Part shown: positions 10,673 to 22,080 of the stretch, one piece after another
Numbering within the stretch: position 1 is the stretch's first letter
Layout: each line of letters begins with the position of its first letter
From: Eonycteris spelaea
Lineage: Eukaryota; Chordata; Mammalia; Chiroptera; Pteropodidae
Reading direction: 5' to 3'
NCBI GenBank assembly: GCA_003508835.1
Contig: PUFA01000066.1
Coordinates: forward strand, 4,030,001 to 4,094,000
DNA length: 64,000 nt
The notes under the pieces: generated by a model
Seen by the model: only the letters and a program-made list of their open reading frames with translations
Told to the model about the DNA's origin: nothing
The model's database searches: none
Made by a program: the position numbers and the translations under genes

Positions 10673-11234
10673 GTCATCTATTAGTTTACAAACGAAAACA
10701 AAACAAACAAAACAGTCAAGTGATTAGTGCACTAGATGTCCAGACATACTGCTGGAATCCAAAGTTGCAGAGGGCCGAGCAGGATGTACACACGGAAGGT
10801 ACCGGCAGAATGGTCCACGCATGCTCAGAGCATCGTGCACTGTTATCATTGGACGGAAGATTTCCTTTGCAGAGGGTACTTTTTGGTATGTAACTTTTTA
10901 AAACAACTTGTGCTGTACAGCAGCACTTTGAACAGCCTTTGCCATTTCATTCACTGTATACTTCTGAAGCTCCCCCCCCCAAACTTATATATATAAACAT
11001 ACATACATGCATATGTGTGTGTATCAACACTTAAGTTTTGCCCTAGTCAGGTTCTTCACTTACTGCTTACTCCTCTGGGTAAATAATCATGAGTCCTCTC
11101 ATCTGGGAACATGGAAATAAAGACTACTATTTCATCGTTAGGAACTGGCTGCAAGCAAGGTAGGCAAAATCTTGGCTTGATATATGCCCCATGTGACTTC
11201 TAAGGAGAAGGGAATTAAAATATGCTGTGGACCT

Positions 11235-11440
11235 ACTATTTGGCAGACACATTACATCCTTTATCTTATTTATTCCTTAAAATAACCACATCAGGCAGCA
11301 ATTTTTTTGACTGCCTTTGAACAGCTGAGGAAACTGAGATACTAAGAGCTTAGTTGAGGCCCCACATCAGGTGAGTTGGGGAGCTGGGCTTCAATCCCAG
11401 AGTGTAGCTTTGGTATCTGGCTCTCAACCACTACTTGGTA
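11235..11440 (-). repeat. MIR SINE
   Basis: ACATTACATCCTTTATCTTA, AACAGCTGAGGAAACTGAGA, GAGCTGGGCTTCAATCCCAG and TGGCTCTCAACCACTACT. The final block is the reversed tRNA-like head, so the copy is nearly full length. Confidence 0.8.
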
Positions 11441-11884
11441 TTGCTCCCGATGCAAACTTAAGAAAGATGTCACTGTCACTATCATCAATCAAATGACTTA
11501 TAAATAACAAACCTACTTCTGCTTTTGGATTATTAACCAATAATATAACCAGTAAGTAATAAAAGGCTCAGCATCACACGTGGAGAATGCACTGAATAGC
11601 TTCATGCCAGACAACCTGAATTACTACTGTGATTAGAATTTTCTACAAGAAGAGCAATCGGATCAGGAGAACCACCGTGCCCTGCAGTGGGCTTTGTGTG
11701 CAAGGGGAAGGGAGGATCCTGGCGGGCAGAAGCTACCAGGTCCTCTGCGGGAAACAGAGCTCTGGACAAGACTGGGGGCCAAGAGCTGGGATCTTTTGAG
11801 AGGAAGGAGGAGCCGAGTGTGGGGAAGAAGTTAACATTGCTTGGCTGAGCAGGGGCCTCCAAAGAAAGTAGAGGGGCTGTGATA

Positions 11885-12345
11885 AGCTAAAAAATGCTGC
11901 CTGTGACCCCCAAAGATGACCATAGCCTAATCCTGAAACCTGTGAGTATTCTACCTTACGTGGCAAAAAGGACGTTGATCATCAAAGATTGTTCTGGATT
12001 ACCTTGCTGGACTCCTTAAATCACAAGGGTCCTTCCTTATAAGGGGGAGGCAGCAGACCAGAGGAGCGGGTAGGAGGTCTGACAACAGATGTGAGATGGG
12101 CAGAGGGTTCCGGGAGCTAAGGGATGTAGGCGCCCTGTAGAAGCTAGAAGAAGAAAAGGGATTGGATTTTCTGTTAGAGACTCTAGAAAGAACAGGCCCT
12201 GTTGACGTCTTGATTTTAGGCCAGTGGGACTACTTTTGGGCTTTTGGTCTCCAGAACCATAAGAAAATAAATGAGTGCGGTTTTAACCCTCTAAATTTGT
12301 GAACATTTGTCACAGCGGCTACAAGGGCTACAGATAGAAAATGAA
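11885..12345 (+). mobile_element. MaLR (MLT1-type) solitary LTR
   Basis: An endogenous-retrovirus-like LTR relic. It has a CCCCCAAAGATGACCATAGC start, GTCCTTCCTTATAAGGGGG, GCTAGAAGAAG, GCCCTGTTGACGTCTTGATT, TCCAGAACCATAAGAAAATA (poly-A signal region) and a CAGCGGCTACAAGGGCTACA end. No internal gag/pol sequence accompanies it. Confidence 0.75.
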
Positions 12346-12499
12346 TACAGGGACTCTGAATGAGCTCGGAGGAAGAGAGAAAGGAGACTTTTATAAGTAA
12401 TGCTACTGGTTTTAAATTGAGCCCTCTTCAGTATTTTTTAGATAAGAAAAAAAGATAAGGGTTCTTTGTAGAGTAATTTCTGTTGCCTTATGGGCTTCT

Positions 12500-12620
12500 T
12501 TGAATGCGTCTCCTTGCAGTAACTGGGCTGCACGGAGGCCCTGGTTTTACTTGGATGATGCAATTGTTAATTGGGGACAGTTAATTAATCTGTAACAACC
12601 CAAGAGCTGAATCCACTTCA
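12500..12620. promoter_or_regulatory. Cluster of homeodomain/HNF1-like motifs
   Basis: Within 30 bp lie CAATTGTTAATTGG (12561-12574) and GTTAATTAATC (12580-12590); the latter contains an HNF1-type half-site GTTAAT followed by AATC. It lies in repeat-free DNA just downstream of an LTR. A motif reading only. Confidence 0.25.
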
Positions 12621-14035
12621 CAGAACTTGAAAACAATGGTGCAGGCAGATTCACAGCTTCTCTAAAGGACCAGAGTCTGAAGCTGAATTCTCATCCGGAA
12701 AGTTCGCCCTCTCTGTTATGTTAATGAATACAGAGTCCGAATTCTAAAGTCTGTTAACAATGCCAGGACAAAAATCAGGACTTTGTATAGGTAGAAGAGG
12801 GTAAAAGTGCAATATAAAGACTTTCTTTTTTATTAAAAAAAAAAAGAAATAACTTTACACAAAAAAATACATACTCTTATAGACAAAATTTAAAAGACAG
12901 ATAAACAAAACAAAAAAAAAAAGGAAAAGAAATTCACTCATTAGAATATGAAACAGATAAAACTCCTGTTGGTATAAATGACACTGGTGTATTTTCTATC
13001 CCTAAATATACTTCCATGTTTTCACCCCAAAAAGTCATCATTCCGCACAAACCACTTTGTGACTACTTTGTGCACCGAATCATCATGAACCTCTTTCTGT
13101 GTCAAGAAATAAATTTCCTTAAAAGCGTTTCCCATGGTAGTTTCCAGAGGACATTGACAGGTATCCTGAGAAGCACTGGGAGGCAATCATCCTGAATACC
13201 CCCGTCTTAGAGGAAGTTAGGAAACCTGACTGCAGGACTTCCCAGATGCTGTGATGTGACAAACACAACGTATGGGTCTAAGGGGACTATGCGAGAGAAC
13301 GTTCCTCTAAGCTGTCTTACCACGGAACCCTCCCCCTTTGTGTTTATCGAGGAGAAATCACCCAGACTAGAGGGAAGAGTTCAGGGGTACTGAGCGCATT
13401 TAACATTCTGTGCAACCGTCACCTCTGTCTAGCTCCAGAATAAAACCCCGCACTCCTCAAACGCTGAAACTTCCTTATCCTGAGATTGCAAGAGCCTGGC
13501 TCTTCTGGGTGTTTGTTGAATGAATGAATGAAGATATGGTTTAAGATTACAATAACAGTCCAGGCTGCAAGAACACAAAAGCCCACGATATACACCCACG
13601 CTCAGTGATAGCCCAAGACGGTCATCGCTCAAGCTCTAGAGAAAAAAAGAATCCGCTGAGATCTGGTTCATTACTGCCACGGGCCCACCCGACAATGTAG
13701 TTATCTAAATTATTTAAGCACGAGCAGAGGTGATTTTTTTTCCCCAGAGCATTTTGGCAGATCATAAACATTTGATGGAGAACTCTTTTCATTCAACATA
13801 CTAATCATCCTCAGCCCCTAACCTTCCAGCAAATAGAAAAGATACTCTAGGAATAAACAAGAAACAATGATATACCTCTATCTCAGGTGGGGGTTGGGGA
13901 GGGAGAAAGACGAGGTAAGGGCTTCACAGAGTGAAGTCATCATCTTCAGCCGGAAGTCCAGAGATGAAATTCCTCAGTCCATATTCCACACCCACTGGCG
14001 TAAACCTAACAGTTAGATTCCAGGAATAAGAGCTA
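12620..14035. other. Unassigned, partly A-rich sequence
   Basis: 12815-12935 is A-rich and may be the tail of an old retroposon. The rest, to the L1M relic, shows no recognised repeat or gene. GAATGAATGAATGAA at 13518-13532 is a short tetranucleotide repeat. Confidence 0.4.
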
Positions 14036-14039
14036 GCAA

Positions 14040-14480
14040 AACTACAACCAGAAAGAGTTAAAAGTGGTCTCCTAGAGGAATGAGCCTGGGGGCAGGGGGG
14101 TGGGGCAGGGCCGGTATTAGCCCTTCTGCAGTTGATTAATTTTTAACCACCAGTCAAGGAATTCTTTCATTTGAAATCTTTTTTTTTTTTTTTTTTTTTT
14201 TTAAAGAAAGAGGTGCTTCTGGAGGATAACAATGAGAATAAGTAATCTGACATGTGATCTAGCCAAATTTAGCTCCAGAGGGAAGACAAGACAGCATAAG
14301 ATATCTCCAGGATGACACACGAGAAACAATTAGGCTGGTTTCTTCCAGGAAGGGGATGGTGTGGCAGGAGAAGAGTGAGGAGGACTCTCACCATATACCC
14401 TTTTAGGCTTTTTAGATTTTGAAAGGTGTGAATATATTACCTGTTTTGTTTCTTTGTTTGTTTGTTTGTTTTAAAGAATG
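14040..14480 (+). repeat. L1M-type LINE 3' relic
   Basis: CTCACCATATACCCTTTTAG, GATTTTGAAAGGTGTGAATA and TATTACCTG is the old-L1 'gaaccatgtgaatgtattacc' ending. The upstream CTAGAGGAATGAGCCTGGGG matches the preceding 3' UTR. It is interrupted by a 24-T run at 14179-14202; a (TTTG)n stretch follows at 14452-14471. Confidence 0.6.
14179..14202 (+). repeat. Poly-T run (24 bp)
   Basis: Twenty-four consecutive T. It may be a reversed poly-A tail, but no SINE body precedes it on the minus strand. Confidence 0.9.
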
Positions 14481-15289
14481 TTTCTGGGAGGAGAAAAGGC
14501 CATAGGGCAAGTATTTTAATTTTAATTTGCAATGATCCATTTTTTTATTGTTATAAATGTCCTAAAATAGATCAAAGTTACTACAATGGGTCATGAGAGT
14601 GTATGATTCAAAGCGAATATGGCCAAATGTCAACCATCAGTGAATCTAAGTGAAGCTCATTTTACTGTTTATGCAGTTAATTTTTTTTCTTTAAATAAAA
14701 ACTTGAAAAACATTACAAAATAAAATGATGTATACTGAGAGGCTTTCAAAAATCCTGGCGTTCAGGCCATATCCTGGAACAGTAAAAAGCAGAATCTCTG
14801 GAGGTAGGACCAGGTCAGTAGTAGTTAAAAAAAAAATTTCCTCAGATGATTTCAACGTTGCAAGGTCAGAACCACAACTCGAGAGGACGTCAGAGTTTCC
14901 TTTTAGCTTTAACTTTTTATAATTTTAATTCCCTGGTTCTGCAAAAATAACTCCAAGACACTTAGAGTGGTTTCTAACCTATTATCTTAAAAAAGCATCT
15001 TTAAAGTAATAAGAAAAGAATAATAAAATTACCTATCAGGAGCAGGGAAGTATTGTATTGTTTAAGGAAACAAATAGTTTTTTTTCTCTGAGAAGCCGCA
15101 TGCTGTGAAGCGTAATACCAATGGGACGTTTATTCCTGTCATCTTATTTGACCTGTCGAGTTTAACGAAGGTCTCTTCTTCCCCAGCTCCACACTCGGCG
15201 ATTTCAAAGGGAGGTAGGGTCAGTTTAACTGGACAGGGAAGAGGAGAAAGTTCTAGATTTTTCAGTATCTTGGGGAAGCTGGAATGGTA

Positions 15290-15690
15290 GGATAGTTTAG
15301 CTGCAAATAATGGAAAACGCAACTCAGCAGGGCCTGAACAATAAAGTCATTGATTAGCCATCTATCAAGGAGTTTGGCAGTAGGATGTCTCCGGGGGTGG
15401 TGATTTAGTCAGTTAATTTGGGAGCAAGTTTTCTTTTCTTTTTTTTTTCCAAGTTCTCATTCCCAGCTTGTTTTTCTGGCTGCCTCCCAACATGGCCCCA
15501 AGATGGCTGCAGAGTACTGGCAGTCACAGGAAGAGGGTGGTATCCAGAAGCAAATAGAAAAGTCCCTGCCTTTCATCCCTCTTTAAAGCTGAGGAAAACC
15601 TTCCTGGAAGCTCTGTCAACAGACTCCCCACCGGCAAGTCTGTTGGTCAAAGACTTGGCAAGAGAAACTGAGGCTACCATGGTGAGCTCA
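15290..15690 (+). repeat. Old interspersed repeat, family unassigned
   Basis: AACTCAGCAGGGCCTGAACA, TCTGGCTGCCTCCCAACATG and CAAGATGGCTGCAGAGTACT resemble a common mammalian relic that also occurs at 45905-46205 (AGAAGTTTATTT, GGCTCTGCAG, TTCTGGCCAGAATTTAGTC). I do not remember the family name with certainty. Confidence 0.4.
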
Positions 15691-15904
15691 CACCCACGGA
15701 CCCACGGAAGCACGATGCCTGTACACACGTCGAAAATTAATACAAAGGGCTTTATTCCAATGTATTCTGATTTGCTAAGTAGTAACTGTTTCTGTAATTT
15801 TAAATTAGTGAGTTAAAAAAAATACGCACATCCATATGTCCTGCTTGGCCATATTCATTTATATGATAATCCTAAAAAATCCTACATAAAAAATCCAAGT
15901 ATAT

Positions 15905-17080
15905 TTGGGAATTTAGTAGGTGATAAAGATTGCCTTTCAAATCAGTAGGCGGAAAGATGAATTATACAATAAATGGTAATGGGATAACTTAGTGGCTGTC
16001 GAGAAAAAACACAGAATCGTATCCAAGTATCCAAGGATGAATTAGAAATGATTCAGAAATTGAAGTGTAAAAAAAAAAAATTGTAAAAGCACTAGAAGAA
16101 ACTTAGCAGAGAATATTAAACTAATCTTGGAGTTGGGGAGGTCTTTTTCACTAAGACACATAATTCAGAAACTCTAAAATAAAAAGATTCATTTGGGAAA
16201 GACTATCATTAGCAAAGTCAAAAGACAAGAATCTAGGGGAAAAGTTGTAACTCATATAACAAAGTATGCATTTCCTTAATATATAAAGAGTTCCTGCAAA
16301 TCAATAAGAAACAGGCCAAGAGTCCAACGGAAAAACTGACAAAATAAATATAGATGACAATTCACAGAAAAAGAAGTACCAATGGCTTTTAAACATAAGA
16401 GAAGTTCTCATAATAAGAGACATGCAAAATAAAATATAGTGAGATACTGTTTTGTGTTTTACCCATTAGATGACAAACGATCAAAGAGCTTGATAACATA
16501 CTTGCATGGGCAAGAATGCAGTGAAACAGCTAATCTCACATCGATCAAATTTACAAAAACATATGCCCTTTGAACCAGTAACTACACTTCTAGGAATTTA
16601 AATACAGACATACTTAGCATGTGTAAAATATCTAATCGCTTATGTGAAAAGTATCAGTCAACGAGCAAAAGATTGGAAGCAATGTAAGTGTCCATCAATG
16701 GGGGACTGACTAAACAAATTTGGTCATCTGCACAAGAATAAAGAGACTGTATGTGCTGATATGAAAGGAACTTCATATATACAAAAAATTGTAGTGTATG
16801 CTGCCATTTGTATAGTAAAGAGAAAAAACAATACATATACCTATTAGGTGGTATATACTTAAAAATCTCTGGAAGCACAAATAAGAGACTGGTAGAATTG
16901 GTGCTCTATTTAGATTTTTCTTCCCAAGAGAAAAGGTCAAATAAGGAGAAGAAAGCCAAGGTTTGTAATTTAATGGTGTGTTTTCCTTCATCTTTTTCTA
17001 CTTCAATAGAAATTTTTCCATCAATACTAAAAGTGTCCTTATTCAAGCCAGGTGTCTTTATTAAGTGATAAATTCACTTA
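15905..17080 (+). repeat. L1M-type LINE, ORF2 end and 3' UTR relic
   Basis: Long decayed similarity to old L1 ORF2 and 3' UTR: GTTGTAACTCATATAACAAA, TAAAGAGTTCCTGCAAATCA, AACAGGCCAAGAGTCCAACG, GAGATACTGTTTTGTG, GTGTCCATCAATGGGGGACT and GAAGCAATGTAAGTGTCC appear in L1 order. Frames are broken throughout. It is the longest L1 relic in the window. Confidence 0.85.
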
Positions 17081-17449
17081 AAGTAATAAAGAGTCAATTT
17101 CATTATAAAATATCAATGATAAAGTTAATTCATGTCCTCTGAGGAAAATCTGAAAAAAGTATAATGAAAAACCTACCAAGAATTCACCTTGTAAGATAAT
17201 CGCAGAGAATGTTTTAGTCCATTTTCTTCCAGTCTTTTTTTTTTCACGGTGGAGAGGAAGGGAGGGGAATGTTCAAGACTTTATGAACCAAGTCTCCACC
17301 CCTGGATTGAGAAGCAAAATATACCGTAAGGTGAAAATGCATGTTGACTGTGTTCCTGTCTTAGGCCAGGTTTTTCAGACCAGGGTTTCATCACTTGCTG
17401 TGTGAAAATGCAGATCTTACAAAGAATGCCAGATTTCATGAAGTCAAGT

Positions 17450-18030
17450 CAAAGTGATGCTGGGATTCATTCCAATTACTGGCAAAGCCATTAAAAGATG
17501 ATGACCTGGCCTGTGGGACAAAGAAAATGCCACACAACAAGGATGACAAGAGTGAGTTTTGTCTTCAATAGATAACATTCCAAGAATAACAACAACAACA
17601 AGAGATAAAGGGGGAACTAAAAGATTTCGGAAAGTTAAACTAGCAATTGTTTGGACCTTGTTTGGATCCTGTTTCAAATAAGCAAAACGTAAAAAAATCA
17701 TTATGACATTCACAAGACAGACATTTGAACACTGGGTCTTTTATGACATTAAGGAATGAATTATCGTGTAATGCTGGTGTTACGGTTGTATAGAAGAAAT
17801 CGTCCTTTTAGAGATATGTACTGAAATGTGTAAAAGATCACATGCTATGATGTCTGGGGTTTGTTTCAAGTAGTATGGGGGCTGGAGTGGAAATTGGGTA
17901 GGCGCAGAGCTGCCGTGAGACTGACATGAGTTAGTAATTATTGAATTTGAGGGGTCCATGGGGATTCATATACTTGGCTGTCTACTTTTGTATGTATTTG
18001 AAATTTTCCATAATAAAGTTAAAAAAAAGA
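17450..18030 (+). repeat. L1M-type LINE 3' end
   Basis: GGCCTGTGGGACAAAGAAAA and GGTTTGTTTCAAGTAGTATG, then ATTTGAAATTTTCCATAATA with AAGTTAAAAAAAA at the terminus. A classic L1ME-like 3' terminus. Confidence 0.75.
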
Positions 18031-18039
18031 TAAAGAAAA

Positions 18040-18720
18040 CATAATAAGAGTATAATAATCCCTTGAGAAAATGAATTAAGCCTTTGAATAATTCTTTTTA
18101 AATATGTATATATCTTCATGATCTAGCACAAAGTTAAATATAAAGCAAATACTATCCCTACCATACTAGAAAATTTTGTCAGGAAAATTAGCCAACCCTC
18201 CCAAACAAAAGAACACTTTTTCATCCTTAAGGATATCCTCAGAATTAATGCAGGCCACATTTGGTTAAAAATAACATAAAAGGAGCTTATTTTTATAGCT
18301 TTTAATACAAGCTTTTAAGATAAAGCTCCAACCAAACATTTCCCCCCTTATATATTATAGAATTTCAGTCACCATTCAAAGTGGATTAATTTGAACAATT
18401 ATTTTCTCGAAGAGAGACAAGGCATCTGACAGCTTCCCCCCCCTTTTCTAATATAAATATAAAATCTAAATATAAAATCACAACTTTTGATGCCTAGTTC
18501 TTTCGATATAAAGCCCATAATTATATACTTGAGCCCATTAGAAAATGCCACTCAAACACCAGTAGAGCTTCTTATTGTGTTTACTGCTTTAACCCACACT
18601 GGCTTTTATTCTGCTGTGCAAGTTTTATGTTGAAGGAACAGGAGAAACAGCTAACATTCCAACAAAGTCACCTCCTTGTACTCTGTCTCCATCCTGTCTT
18701 CTTCCTGTGACCTAATGAAC
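18040..18720. other. Unassigned AT-rich block, candidate regulatory DNA
   Basis: Repeat-free sequence with a strict MEF2-type motif TTAAAAATAA at about 18264 and TTATTTTTATAG about 25 bp on. No gene. Whether it is conserved is untested. Confidence 0.25.
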
Positions 18721-19289
18721 ATAACCAAACACAGCACGGTGATGGTTACAAGGCCGGGCACAGGGAGATGGCCACTTTGCAGGATTTCTTACTTCATCTC
18801 TGCCAAGATGGGATATTAAATTCCATTTATTCCCGTCAAATATTGACATCCAGCCATGGACACAAAATAATCGTTTTTTTCTCTCCCACTGTCTATACTC
18901 CCCCATCCAACTTTTTGCATTAAGAAAGCAATTGACGAACTAATGTATGGAAAGCAAATCTTTTGTGCTCTCTATAATGACCAATTTTTCCTTTGGGCTC
19001 ACCAAAGCTGTTCAAACAAGAGCTCCATTGTCCCTTTGAGAAGAGAATAATAGAAAACTTAAATGAAATCTGGAGGTCATTTGACCTCTTAGGAAACACG
19101 GAGGTAGACTTTTCAGCTCAAAAACCCGGAGCCTGTTAACATGTGACATGTTATACACACTCATATTTCTACAGGGGAGGGGAGGGCTTCCTCATTTCGG
19201 GGTTCTGACTCTGCCACATCAGAGAACCTCCCAGATACACTTGATCTAAAAGCAAAGATTAAGTATAAGAACGACCGTCGTAATAATAA

Positions 19290-19425
19290 CAAGCATAATG
19301 GCAGCTACCATTTACTGAATGGTTAACATTTCACCCCCACTCTGACCTGTGAGCTGGGCATGACTACTGTACCCATTCATAGATGGGCAAACTAAGCCTC
19401 AGAGAGGGAAAGTGCCTTATCCAGG
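19290..19425 (-). repeat. MIR SINE
   Basis: CATAATGGCAGCTACCATTT, CTGTGAGCTGGGCATGACTA, AGATGGGCAAACTAAGCCTC and AGAGAGGGAAAGTGCCTTAT follow the reversed MIR core. Confidence 0.75.
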
Positions 19426-19599
19426 AAGTCTTTCTTTCTCTCTGTTTTTTAAATCCAGGAAGATTGATTCATCATGTATTTATTTATTTTCCAGGAAGTC
19501 TTATGGTTTTCAAATCTAAATTATTTGGGGAGCTTCTTTCTTAAACAGCGTGCTATTCTGTCACCTATCAGAGACTCTTTTTCTTTGAAATGTTTAAAA

Positions 19600-20070
19600 A
19601 TTTACATAAATATTACTACAAATTATAAACATACTGAATTTTTCACCACAGTGAGACTATCTGTTGGATCAATTTCTAGAAGTGGAATAGCTGGATCGAA
19701 GGTCAAATATACATGGTTAATTTTGGCAAATATTGCCAAATTGCCTGTCTACCAATAGGAGACTAGTCAAAGAAACTGTGAAATAGTCATACTTGAGAAT
19801 ATTACACAGCCATCAAAAAGAATGAGGGAGCATTTCATAAGCCTATGTGGATGGCCTCTGTCATGTGCAAGTGAGTCACAAAGCAAGGTATAAACTGGTG
19901 TCACGGTATGCACCACTTTTTAGGTTTTATTTATGTTTATTTTCTTACGTATGCAAGGCATTGCTCTGTAAGGATACACAAAGTATTAAACCAATTGACT
20001 TTAGGGAGGGAAATTGGGGGGCTGTGGGGGCAACGGGGAAAGAAAAATTTACTTTTTTTTTTTTTGGCCT
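19600..20070 (+). repeat. L1M-type LINE 3' relic
   Basis: ATCAATTTCTAGAAGTGGAA, TAGCTGGATCGAAGGTC and ATTGCCAAATTGCC, then GAATATTACACAGCCATCAA with AAAGAATGAGGGAGC. These are well-known landmarks of old L1 ends. Confidence 0.75.
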
Positions 20071-20559
20071 TTTGCACTTTCTGAACTTGTAGCACGTGAA
20101 TAAATAACCTACTTGACTAAAAAATTCATCCTACAAATTTACAAAGTATGAGTGTCTTGCTGCCAGCCCAGTAATTTTACAGATGGGAAGACTGAGAGCC
20201 AGCAGAGGCAGCTGACATGACACAGGGTGGCACAATGCCGTCTGGGGCGACCTCACTCCCAACCCCTCTGCTCTGAGCTGCTCTGAACTGCCTCTCGGGG
20301 ATCCGGGAGCAGACAGTGTGGGGCTGAGTGCTGGGAACAAACGCATCCCAAAGGCCACAGGAGTCCTTTCCAGGGAGCTGGCTGAGCATCAGGGTCAGTT
20401 CAGATCACACCTGCCATCACAAGGCTGGGAACATCACCCAGAAACTAAACAGTCACGACACCTTTATCAAGTACCACGTATGAGCCATACTTGCCTCCCC
20501 GTAATCCTGAACTCAGCCCTCAGATGCAAACGCTGTGGCCACCTCCTTAGGCTCGTGGC

Positions 20560-20740
20560 TATCGACTCCGACCTAGACTACTAACCACAGGGTCTCCAAA
20601 CCGCTTCCTCTGCTCCCATTTTCGACACTGCCCCTCCCCCATCCCTCCTCCCTACTCTTTCTAAACATCGGTCAGATCATATTGCTCTTCTGCTTAAAGT
20701 CTCCAATGGCCGCTCATGGCAGAGTCCCAGGGGATGGACC
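20560..20740 (+). repeat. L2 LINE fragment
   Basis: TTTCTAAACATCGGTCAGAT, CATATTGCTCTTCTGCTTAA and AGTCTCCAATGGCCGCTCAT are the L2 block usually reading 'gatcatgtcactcccctgcttaaaaccctccaatggctcc'. Confidence 0.75.
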
Positions 20741-21226
20741 GGGCAGCTCTGAGACTGCCTCTGGACAGACACGATGAGACCGAGCTGGGGCTTGAAGAAC
20801 CAAAAAGTGGCAAAGCTAACCCAAACCAGGAGCCCTCCCTCTGCAGAGGGACATGCTGAAGATGACTCAGGGGGCAGGAGACCGTCCCTAAGGCAGCCCC
20901 AGGGACCACAAGCTGAGGAAGGCAGGGCCACATTTGGGAAGGACCCTGGGTCCCTGAGTCATCCCCAGCCGGGAACACTTGGTTTGAATGGGGGCAAACT
21001 GGCGTCACGGAAAATCCATGAACTTGTAAGACCTGCCAATTGTGACAGGTTTCTCCTGAGTTCTCCCAGTGGGATCCAGGTCTCTCAGTCCATTGGGAAG
21101 ACACTTTGGCTCTCTGTCCCTGCCCAAATACAAGGACAGAGGACCTCTATAGACGGGATCAGCCTTTCCTGTGGCAAAACGGAACCTGAATTCAGGAGAC
21201 TGAGCCTCACGCAGGGGTGAGGGCCT
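20741..21226. other. GC-rich unassigned sequence
   Basis: Overlapping open frames on both strands (up to 148 codons) come from high GC and few stops; none carries a domain or consistent splice context. Confidence 0.4.
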
Positions 21227-21500
21227 CACCCTTCAGCTCTGGCACGTGCGTGTGCAGAGAGGGGCGACGGCGTGGCACTGCTCTGACACTAGGCTTGCTG
21301 TGCGGCCCCAGACAGACAGCTCCGGGCTGCGATCAGCCCTTGGCCCTTCCCAAAGGTACTGTGTGGGGAACGTCCCTTCCGACACGAGCAGCAAGCAGGG
21401 CCGTCAGCGCGTTTCCTGGAAGCTGGCCGGCCCTAAGGGCGGTGTGCCCTGGGTGCCCGGCCACTGCTTGTGTTAGAGACGGAACACTCTGCAGTGGCCC
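21227..21500. other. CpG-dense block (small)
   Basis: By hand, 20 CpG fall in the 300 bases from 21241 to 21540, at roughly 60% GC. That is well above the surrounding DNA and near island thresholds. It sits 340 bp before the minisatellite. Confidence 0.45.
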
Positions 21501-21841
21501 GTAGGACACTGACGATCAAAGGCAGAGCTGCTGTGGCTGTGGAGCTGGTGGGGGCAGGGGGAGCAGCCGCTGCCTGCCCCTGAAATGTCCTCCCGGCGAG
21601 TCCTGCGGCAGCTGTGGGGCGTCCTGCTGCTGGTGTCTGACACTTCAAGAGGGGGCCCAGGTCTCTTGGGATTTCCCTGGGAGATCCTGCTCTGGGCTGC
21701 TCTGGTGGTTTTTATAGTGAAGAGCCAACATACTTTAAGAGCTGGCCAGGAGGCGTTTGGCCCGGAATGAAGTCTATGGAAAAGTCCAGAAGACTGGATC
21801 GATGGTGCAAGCCCACGAAGCCCTTAAGCCCTGTGTAGTGG

Positions 21842-22033
21842 AGGTCAGTGTTCCTGTTACAGGTCAGTGCTCCCATAACGGATTCAGTGCTCCCATTACA
21901 GACCCTGTGCTTCTGTTATAGACCTTGTTCTCCTATTATAGATCCCGTGCTCCCCTTCCGGACCCAGGGCTCTGCTTATGGACCCAGTGCTCCCGTTACA
22001 GACCTAGTGCTCCTGTTACAGACCCTGTGCTTG
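21842..22033 (+). repeat. 20-bp minisatellite, about 9.5 units
   Basis: Units align without gaps from 21861 to 22030, consensus near GACCCAGTGCTCCCGTTACA. Examples start at 21881, 21901, 21921, 21941, 21961, 21981 and 22001, each 20 bp long and differing by a few bases. The first unit is offset by one base and the last is cut after GACCCTGTGCTTGG. The period is not a multiple of three, so the open frame that runs through it is not a coding repeat. Confidence 0.92.
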
Positions 22034-22080
22034 GTGACACCTAATGAAAATCTGAACAGGCCATTGCTTGAGGATGTGGA

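Noticed and set aside
20860..20885. CTCF-like site (CTCAGGGGGCAGGAG)
   Set aside because: The core AGGGGGCAG fits, but the upstream half of the consensus does not; below what I would call a site.
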